Shown here: piece by piece, positions 53,449 through 58,323 of the stretch | Position numbering within the stretch: position 1 is the stretch's first letter | How the letters are laid out: each line of letters begins with the position of its first letter | From: Verrucomicrobium sp. BvORR034 | GTDB lineage: Bacteria > Verrucomicrobiota > Verrucomicrobiia > Verrucomicrobiales > Verrucomicrobiaceae | Direction of reading: 5' to 3' | Length of the DNA: 58,323 bases | NCBI RefSeq assembly: GCF_000739635.1 | Contig: NZ_BATQ01000180.1 | Location: 1-58,323, forward strand | Program-made: the position numbers and the translations under genes | Notes under the pieces: model-generated | What the model was told of the DNA's origin: nothing | What the model saw: only the letters and a program-made list of their open reading frames with translations | Database searches by the model: none

Positions 53449-53781
53449 TCAGGGCGTGGCATGATTCGAATCACTCCATTTGCTCATCCAGGTCTCCACA
53501 CACTCCACAAGGTCCGCGACCAAGATCCCGTTGTAGGAAGCTTCGGGAGAGACATCTGCGGAATGGTCTTTCAGCGCCATCCAGACTACCTCCAGAAACT
53601 GATCGGAGCACTTCAGCAAGACGTCGGAAGGCGGCCCGTCTGCGGGCGATTCAATCGAGACCGATGTCCGGGCATCCTTAAGCAGCACTCCGGTATCCGG
53701 TGCCACCTCGGCGAGCATCAGTTGAACAGCCTCCACTTCCCTGCTTGGAACGACAAAGGGGTTCATGGGAATGTGCCTCAT
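53449..53781 (-). CDS. Hypothetical protein
   Basis: 110 residues (MRHIPMNPFVVPSREVEAVQ). Its ATG overlaps the stop of the preceding small gene (TGATG), so translation is coupled. A compact mixed fold with helix EAVQLMLAEVAP, DTGVLLKDARTSVSIES and DVLLKCSDQFLEVVWMALK. Not recognised. Its stop lies just before the longest possible BrkB start, so the three genes form one leftward unit. Confidence 0.6.
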   Translation of the reverse strand: MRHIPMNPFVVPSREVEAVQLMLAEVAPDTGVLLKDARTSVSIESPADGPPSDVLLKCSDQFLEVVWMALKDHSADVSPEASYNGILVADLVECVETWMSKWSDSNHATP

Positions 53782-53954
53782 CAGTCACCTTTGTCTCCCT
53801 GGCCCTTGTCCGCTTTTGTCCGGGCCTTTCGCCGGCGGTCCGACGAGAGGGACCGGCCCACGTCGTCTGATTCGGAGAACTGTCCTTGCGAGTTCCGGCG
53901 CACATACCGCTTGTCGCCGCTGTGGGGTTCAATGAGGTGACGTTTCGAGTTCAT
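53781..53954 (-). CDS. Small conserved basic protein
   Basis: 57 residues from the ATG at 53954 (MNSKRHLIEPHSGDKRYVRR); the frame is open to 53969. The pattern IEPHSGDKRYVRRNSQGQF, then DVGRSLSSDRRRKART and K.GQGD..D, is a short protein family found in many soil bacteria next to stress genes. It is basic, probably unstructured, and of unknown function. Coupled to the next gene by a TGATG overlap. Confidence 0.75.
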   Translation of the reverse strand: MNSKRHLIEPHSGDKRYVRRNSQGQFSESDDVGRSLSSDRRRKARTKADKGQGDKGD

Positions 53955-54110
53955 ACCCAGAGTTCGCACATCGATTCACGGCGGGCGTATGGAGTTACCA
54001 TCAGGTCAACGGACCACTCCATGACCATTGCATCGACCCAACCCCCCCTCGCTGCAAGCCCTCCGCGCATTCCCTGAACTGGCCATCAGGCCAAACCATG
54101 GTGCCGATAC

Positions 54111-54370
54111 TCATTCACCTGTGGTTGGGCCGGGGCACAGAGCGATCACGGAAAGGCCGGTGCCTTCCAGCTCTAGAGACAGCCCTTCAGTCCATGAGAG
54201 CACAAAGGCCTTCGTGGCATGGTACACGTTGAGCAGCGGCCCTGCTTCAAAGCCCGCCACAGAGGCAGTGTTCAAGATCCGCCCTTCACCGCGCTCGACC
54301 ATTGCTGGCAGAAAGGTGTGGGTGAGGCGCAGCACCGACCCGTGACAAGAGCAATGGGCTGCGCATTCAT
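54111..54370 (-). pseudogene. Short-chain dehydrogenase with a large internal deletion
   Basis: From the ATG at 54370 the frame reads MNAQPIALVTG, a perfect SDR opening up to the cofactor loop. Then, near 54335-54345 and in another frame, comes RLTHTFLPAMVERGEGRILN, TASVAGFEAGPLLNVYHATK, AFVLSWTEGLSLELEG and VIALCPGPTTGE. About 100 codons (loop to helix D) are missing and the frame is shifted at the junction. The C-terminus also stops soon after CPGPT. Catalytic Ser, Tyr and Lys are still present in the remnant. Confidence 0.75.
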
Positions 54371-54472
54371 GCTCCACTATGGCGAAGGGCTCCGCAGCGG
54401 TTGTACTCCTGACCTACGGTTCAGGTGGAGGTCCCCGATGTCCTTCCATCTCTTGAGCCCTATGATGCGCCA

Positions 54473-54778
54473 TCAACTCTGCGGCTGGGGAGCATCGCCT
54501 TCAGAAGCCAGGAGAGCAACGGGATCCGGCTGACTCGTGTTGACACCCATCCGGTAGTAGAGAGGACAATGTGCCGAGACACTGCGGGCGCACAGGGCAA
54601 GCGCACTAGCGTGCAGGGCGAATGCCGCCAAGCCCCGTGAGCGTAGGCCTATCGCAAACAGGGCTCCAGAAATCGCCATCGTCATAGCGCGCTCGTTGCT
54701 GCCGACGTTTTTATCGAGCTGCCTACCAAGCTCGACCACTGCGGGAGCTTCTGCAAAGGGTTGGTAAGTGAGGGACAT
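54473..54778 (-). CDS. DUF2892 (YgaP-like) membrane protein
   Basis: 101 residues. KNVGSNERAMTMAISGALFA is the signature start of the DUF2892 domain (NxG..ER), followed by a second hydrophobic helix AAFALHASALALCARSV and the conserved CPLYYRMGVNT close. The domain is the membrane part of YgaP-type proteins and also occurs alone, as here. Function unknown. Confidence 0.78.
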   Translation of the reverse strand: MSLTYQPFAEAPAVVELGRQLDKNVGSNERAMTMAISGALFAIGLRSRGLAAFALHASALALCARSVSAHCPLYYRMGVNTSQPDPVALLASEGDAPQPQS

Positions 54779-55046
54779 ATACCTTCAGATCGAGCCTCCA
54801 TTTACCTAGGCCTCAAAAATTTGCATGCGAACACCACCTTTGGAGGACGGTCTATTCAACGACGAAGACAGCCGACCCGAGTCCTTCACTCAAGAGTCAT
54901 TTCTTCGTCTCTCAGTATGATTCACAACGGAATCACTGCACCCATCCCGGCCGTGGCGGACACATAACCCGATCCTTTGGCATGCGCATCAAGCGCGAAT
55001 TCATGAATGAGCCAGTCATCCCACTTGGCCACGTTACCCATGCCTT

Positions 55047-55577
55047 ATGCCTGTTCGTCCTGCCACCCCGAAGAAGTCTGAATCCCCGCCTTGGGATGGC
55101 GGTGGCATCTTGCGACACATCTACATCTCAAAAGGCCACGACTACTGGAGACGTCAGGGTGAGGGTCGGCTACAGCATGGGATTCTGGAGGTTTCTGAAA
55201 TCGAATGCATTGCAGGAATGGGCCTCAAAGGGGACCGCTACTTTGGCTATCGTCCCTCATACAAAGGTCAGGTCACTTTCTTCGATCTCAAAACCCTGCA
55301 GGAGATAGGGGACCTCTTCAAGCTCCCCAAGTTGCCAGCCTCCGTCTTCCGGCGAAACCTGATTGTTGAAGGACTCGATCTCCGGGCCTGCCTTGGCAGA
55401 CGCTTTATCTTTCAAGGAGTCCTCTTCGAGGGAAGCCAGGAGTGCAAACCCTGTCATTGGATGGACCGCGCCGTAGCCCCCGGGACTGAAACCTTTATGA
55501 AAGCGCAGTTCCGCGGCGGATTGAGGGCGAAGATTCTTGAGAACGGCGTGCTTCATGTGGTCCCCCTCTGTGCCTGA
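55047..55577 (+). CDS. MOSC-domain protein
   Basis: 176 residues (MPVRPATPKKSESPPWDGGG). MOSC features: HIYISKGHDYWRRQGEG, then GMGLKGDRYFGYRPSYKGQV, FRRNLIVEGLDLRACLGRRF, FEGSQECKPCHWMDRAVAPG and FRGGLRAKILENGVLHV. The family binds molybdenum cofactor or transfers sulfur and contains a conserved Cys (ECKPC here). Cytoplasmic. The only gene on its strand in this stretch. Confidence 0.9.
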   Translation: MPVRPATPKKSESPPWDGGGILRHIYISKGHDYWRRQGEGRLQHGILEVSEIECIAGMGLKGDRYFGYRPSYKGQVTFFDLKTLQEIGDLFKLPKLPASVFRRNLIVEGLDLRACLGRRFIFQGVLFEGSQECKPCHWMDRAVAPGTETFMKAQFRGGLRAKILENGVLHVVPLCA

Positions 55578-55751
55578 TCTGCACCCCCCTGTGGGCAACG
55601 ATTCGAAACTGCACCACCGAAACATAATGGCGGTTCAATGAGCCTACTCCAGATTCATCCCGCGTAAAAAATAATGTAGGCGCGGGGCACCATAACACCC
55701 CGATCTCATGGCGCTGGACCCAATCCAGCCCAAATTCAAACACTCAAAAAT

Positions 55752-56009
55752 ATGTCATTCATCTGGATGTTGATCATCGGCCTTATCGTCGGAGCAGTCG
55801 CCAAGCTCCTGATGCCTGGAAAAGATCCCGGCGGCATCTTTGTCACCATGGTGATCGGTGTCGTGGGCGCACTCGTCGCTGGCTTCCTGGGCCGCTCGCT
55901 CGGCTGGTACAACGAAGGGGAGCCCGTGGGGTTCATCGCCTCCGTCATCGGTTCTATTCTCCTGTTGATCATCTACCGGCTGATTACCGGCCGCAGCCGG
56001 GTTGCGTAG
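55752..56009 (+). CDS. GlsB/YeaQ/YmgE family stress-response membrane protein
   Basis: 85 residues, full length for the family (transglycosylase-associated protein). Three short membrane helices: MSFIWMLIIGLIVGAVAKLL, MPGKDPGGIFVTMVIGVVGA, and VGFIASVIGSILLLIIYRLI, with the usual GKDPGG loop. Inner membrane. Followed 46 bases later by a glycine-zipper protein, so they probably form a two-gene unit ending at the terminator at 56594. Confidence 0.93.
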   Translation: MSFIWMLIIGLIVGAVAKLLMPGKDPGGIFVTMVIGVVGALVAGFLGRSLGWYNEGEPVGFIASVIGSILLLIIYRLITGRSRVA

Positions 56010-56055
56010 CCCCGGAGGAAAAATCAGAACTAACCATCTACTGGAAAAAAATCCC

Positions 56056-56577
56056 ATGAGCACTTCACAATCACAAAGCCAGAATCAGTTCGACCGCGAC
56101 CGCAACGAAGATCCCATCACGGGTGAGCCTGGCGCCCATCCCATCGGCACGGGCGTCGGAGCGGCAGGAGGTGCGGCAGCCGGCGCTGCCATTGGCTCAG
56201 CCGCGGGCCCGGTGGGCGTGGCCGTGGGTGGCGTGATCGGCGCCGTGGCAGGTGGCCTCGCAGGCAAAGGGGTCGCAGAAGCGGTGGATCCCACTGTTGA
56301 AGACGCCTACTGGACCGAGAACTACCGCAGTCAGGACTATGTGGACGCCGATGCCACCTACGATGATCTGGGACCAGCTTACCGGACCGGATACGAAAGC
56401 TATCGCTCGGGCAAGTATACGTCATACAACGAGGCGGAGACCGATCTCGAACGAAACTGGGACTCCGTGAAAGGAAAGTCCCGGCTCGCCTGGGACAAAG
56501 CCAGACACGCCTCACGAGCCGCCTGGGACAGAGTGGAACGAGCCCTGCCAGGTGATGCAGATCGTGACGGCAAATAA
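56056..56577 (+). CDS. Glycine-zipper domain protein
   Basis: 173 residues from the ATG at 56056 (MSTSQSQSQNQFDRDRNEDP); the frame is open to 56002 but overlaps the previous gene. A glycine-zipper segment (GTGVGAAGGAAAGAAIGSAA, GPVGVAVGGVIGAVAGGLAG) that may insert in membranes, then VDPTVEDAYWTENYRSQDYV and a charged helical C-terminus LAWDKARHASRAAWDRVERA. A family seen in many stress clusters beside DUF892 and GlsB genes; function unknown. Confidence 0.85.
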   Translation: MSTSQSQSQNQFDRDRNEDPITGEPGAHPIGTGVGAAGGAAAGAAIGSAAGPVGVAVGGVIGAVAGGLAGKGVAEAVDPTVEDAYWTENYRSQDYVDADATYDDLGPAYRTGYESYRSGKYTSYNEAETDLERNWDSVKGKSRLAWDKARHASRAAWDRVERALPGDADRDGK

Positions 56578-56593
56578 GCCACCCTCGCACTAC

Positions 56594-56621
56594 AAAACCC
56601 GCAGTTTGCACTGCGGGTTTT
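56594..56621 (+). terminator. Rho-independent terminator
   Basis: Perfect hairpin with arms AAAACCCGCAGT and ACTGCGGGTTTT around a TTGC loop, followed by TCATCTTTTT. It lies 17 bases after the stop of the glycine-zipper gene and closes that unit. Confidence 0.9.
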
Positions 56622-56686
56622 CATCTTTTTCAGAGTGTATAGCCGGATGACCGAGATAAACCCTCTCCGAGGCACTGATCCCCATC

Positions 56687-57814
56687 ATGAAATCACAGAA
56701 CACCACCCGACGTAATTTCCTTGCCACCACGGCCCTCGGCTCCGCTGCCATGGTGGCCACAGCCAGTGCTCAAGCAGCCTCTGGCGCTGCGTCCACCCAG
56801 AGCACACATTATCGGCCACCCCATCGTTTTGGCCTTGGTGGGGTCGCGATTGGCAACGGATTCAAGCCCACCTCTGACTCGCAAGCAGAAGAAACTTTGG
56901 CAGCAGCATGGGCCAGTGGCGTGCGCTACTTCGACACCTCCCCATGGTATGGTCTCGGCCTGAGCGAACGCCGCTTCGGCCACTTCCTGCACAACCAAAA
57001 GCGTGAAGACTACGTGATATCGACCAAGGTGGGCCGCCTGCTGAAAGCCGGGAAGCCAAGCGACAAGCTGTTGTGGAAGGAACCCTCCCCGTTCGTCCAC
57101 ACCTATGACTACACCGCCGACGGAGTCCGCCGTTCCATCGAGGACAGTCTGCAACGGCTCGGCGTAGAGAGCATCGACATCGTCTTCATTCACGACCTAT
57201 CTCCTGACAATGGCGATCTGGGAGAACGCTGGACAGAGCAATTCAACATCGCCGCGAAAGGCGCAATGCCTGCATTGACCAAGATGCGCGAGGAGGGTCT
57301 CGTCAAAGCATGGGGCTTGGGTGTCAACACGATCGAGCCCGCGCTCGCCACGCTGAAGGTGGCCGATCCCGACATCTTCCTCTCCGCCACACAATACTCG
57401 CTGATGCATCACGAGGATGCCCTCAATCGGCTTTTCCCTGCCTGTGATGCCCGCGGAGTTTCCATCGTAGTGGGAGCACCGTTAAACGCAGGCTTCCTGG
57501 CTGGCTTGGATCGCTATGACTATAGCGGAAAGATGCCCGAGGGCTTCAAGGAGAAACGTGCCCGCATTAGCGCCCTTGCCAACAAACATGGTACCGACCT
57601 GCGCACCGCTGCCCTGCAGTTTACGGCCGCTCCACCTACCGTATCCGCCACCATCCCCGGGGCACGCAGCGCCCAGCAAGTGACAGAGAACGCGACCTCG
57701 ATGAAAGCGCAGATCCCTGCCGCGTTTTGGACAGAACTGAAGAATGAAGGGCTCATTGCCAAGACCGCACCCACGCCAGTATCAAGCAATAGACGCAACG
57801 ACAAAAGGAAGTGA
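56687..57814 (+). CDS. Tat-exported aldo/keto reductase
   Basis: 375 residues. Twin-arginine signal [20 protein letters not shown], cut near ASAQA. Aldo/keto reductase barrel with the full tetrad: Asp and Tyr in [18 protein letters not shown], Lys in ISTKVGRLL, His in [24 protein letters not shown] and [18 protein letters not shown] complete the family pattern. Closest in style to D-threo-aldose 1-dehydrogenase-like members. Periplasmic location is unusual because NADP(H) is cytoplasmic; the cofactor may be loaded before export. It follows the terminator, so it has its own promoter. Confidence 0.92.
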   Translation: MKSQNTTRRNFLATTALGSAAMVATASAQAASGAASTQSTHYRPPHRFGLGGVAIGNGFKPTSDSQAEETLAAAWASGVRYFDTSPWYGLGLSERRFGHFLHNQKREDYVISTKVGRLLKAGKPSDKLLWKEPSPFVHTYDYTADGVRRSIEDSLQRLGVESIDIVFIHDLSPDNGDLGERWTEQFNIAAKGAMPALTKMREEGLVKAWGLGVNTIEPALATLKVADPDIFLSATQYSLMHHEDALNRLFPACDARGVSIVVGAPLNAGFLAGLDRYDYSGKMPEGFKEKRARISALANKHGTDLRTAALQFTAAPPTVSATIPGARSAQQVTENATSMKAQIPAAFWTELKNEGLIAKTAPTPVSSNRRNDKRK

Positions 57815-57899
57815 CGCGGGCAGCATCACCAACGTTGTCCGAGACCGCTGGTGCGACTCTCTCGCAATAACTAACCCAACCACGCCTCTAGAAAACTGG

Positions 57900-58323
57900 A
57901 TGAGGCGACAATATGTGCAATTCAGATTCGTCATACACGCACACGCCTCACAGGCACCGTATCATGGTCTCAAGGAGCCCCGTCCTCAAGCGAAGAATGA
58001 ACACCCTGAGGGTGCTAGCAAATTTTCGCGTCGGGATTTCATCTCACACTTTGGAACGTCAGGCATTGCCGCGAGTTCCGTGATGCTGGTTTCACCGCTG
58101 TCGGACGCCGCCCAAGTGAAACCTGCCGCTGGAAATCCCCCCGAAGGGTTTATGGAGGTCAATCTCACGGTGAACGGCAAGAAGCACACGGTGCAGATCG
58201 ATCCACGCAGCACCCTGCTGGATACCCTCCGTGAGTCCCTGCATCTCACGGGCACTAAGAAAGGATGCGATCATGGCCAGTGCGGTGCCTGTACCGTACA
58301 TGTGAACGGTGCGCGCGCCAATT
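57900..58323 (+). CDS. Tat-exported [2Fe-2S] subunit of a xanthine-dehydrogenase-type oxidoreductase (cut by window end)
   Basis: Frame open to the last base. From the ATG at 57900 ([11 protein letters not shown]) there is a long n-region, then the twin-arginine signal [20 protein letters not shown] and a hydrophobic stretch to about SDAAQ. The mature part has the plant-type ferredoxin fold: [37 protein letters not shown] and cluster motif [16 protein letters not shown]. This matches the PaoA/YagT small subunit of periplasmic aldehyde oxidoreductases. The FAD and molybdenum subunits should follow outside the window. A GTG at 57915 is an alternative start. Confidence 0.85.
   Translation, partial: MRRQYVQFRFVIHAHASQAPYHGLKEPRPQAKNEHPEGASKFSRRDFISHFGTSGIAASSVMLVSPLSDAAQVKPAAGNPPEGFMEVNLTVNGKKHTVQIDPRSTLLDTLRESLHLTGTKKGCDHGQCGACTVHVNGARAN

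Overview
The window reads as a chromosomal segment of a high-GC member of the Verrucomicrobiota, probably near Verrucomicrobium or Prosthecobacter. The main reasons are two giant autotransporter-associated beta-strand repeat proteins (the complete one ends in a PEP-CTERM sorting signal) and an adjacent four-gene pseudopilin cassette of the Verru_Chthon A/B/C/D type. Tat-exported oxidoreductases and few recognisable Shine-Dalgarno sequences fit as well. The genus is an inference.

Layout. 1-17355 (minus strand): one long transcription unit running B, C, D, A pseudopilin-like proteins and then two giant surface proteins; the last is cut by the window start. It looks like a secretion or assembly cassette followed by its large exported products. 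17356-27160: a repeat-rich region with a Tat-exported polysaccharide pyruvyl transferase-like protein, a secreted proline-rich protein, a RhuM-family protein and a Toprim primase/DUF3987 helicase-like pair. Several families of short dispersed repeats lie between these genes and run into their 3' ends. 27159-33017: a visibly more AT-rich block, read leftwards, with a 1402-residue Mrr-nuclease/NACHT/HEAT protein, a helical-repeat partner and two small membrane proteins. This is a candidate NLR-like (STAND) anti-phage operon and the most interesting locus here. 33125-36896: a small integrative element with a tyrosine integrase and three overlapping downstream genes; a tRNA 3'-end-like fragment lies at each end, but the two do not match.

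36960-57814: a stress and detoxification region with many single-gene units. It holds a formaldehyde dehydrogenase-like ADH, SRPBCC protein, single-domain response regulator, flavin oxidoreductase, DUF892 ferritin-like protein, GH13 amylase with CBM20, DUF6766 membrane protein, di-haem cytochrome, SDR, FAD/Rieske oxidoreductase, BrkB, DUF2892, MOSC, GlsB/YeaQ, a glycine-zipper protein and an aldo/keto reductase. Between about 50.2 and 54.4 kb several genes are decaying: a frameshifted isochorismatase, a response regulator reduced to its output domain, a BrkB-holin fusion interrupted by an in-frame TAG, and an SDR with a large internal deletion. The window ends inside a Tat-exported [2Fe-2S] subunit of a xanthine-dehydrogenase-type enzyme.

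All function calls come from reading motifs and recalled family patterns. No searches were run, and start codons are often uncertain because ribosome-binding sites are weak.
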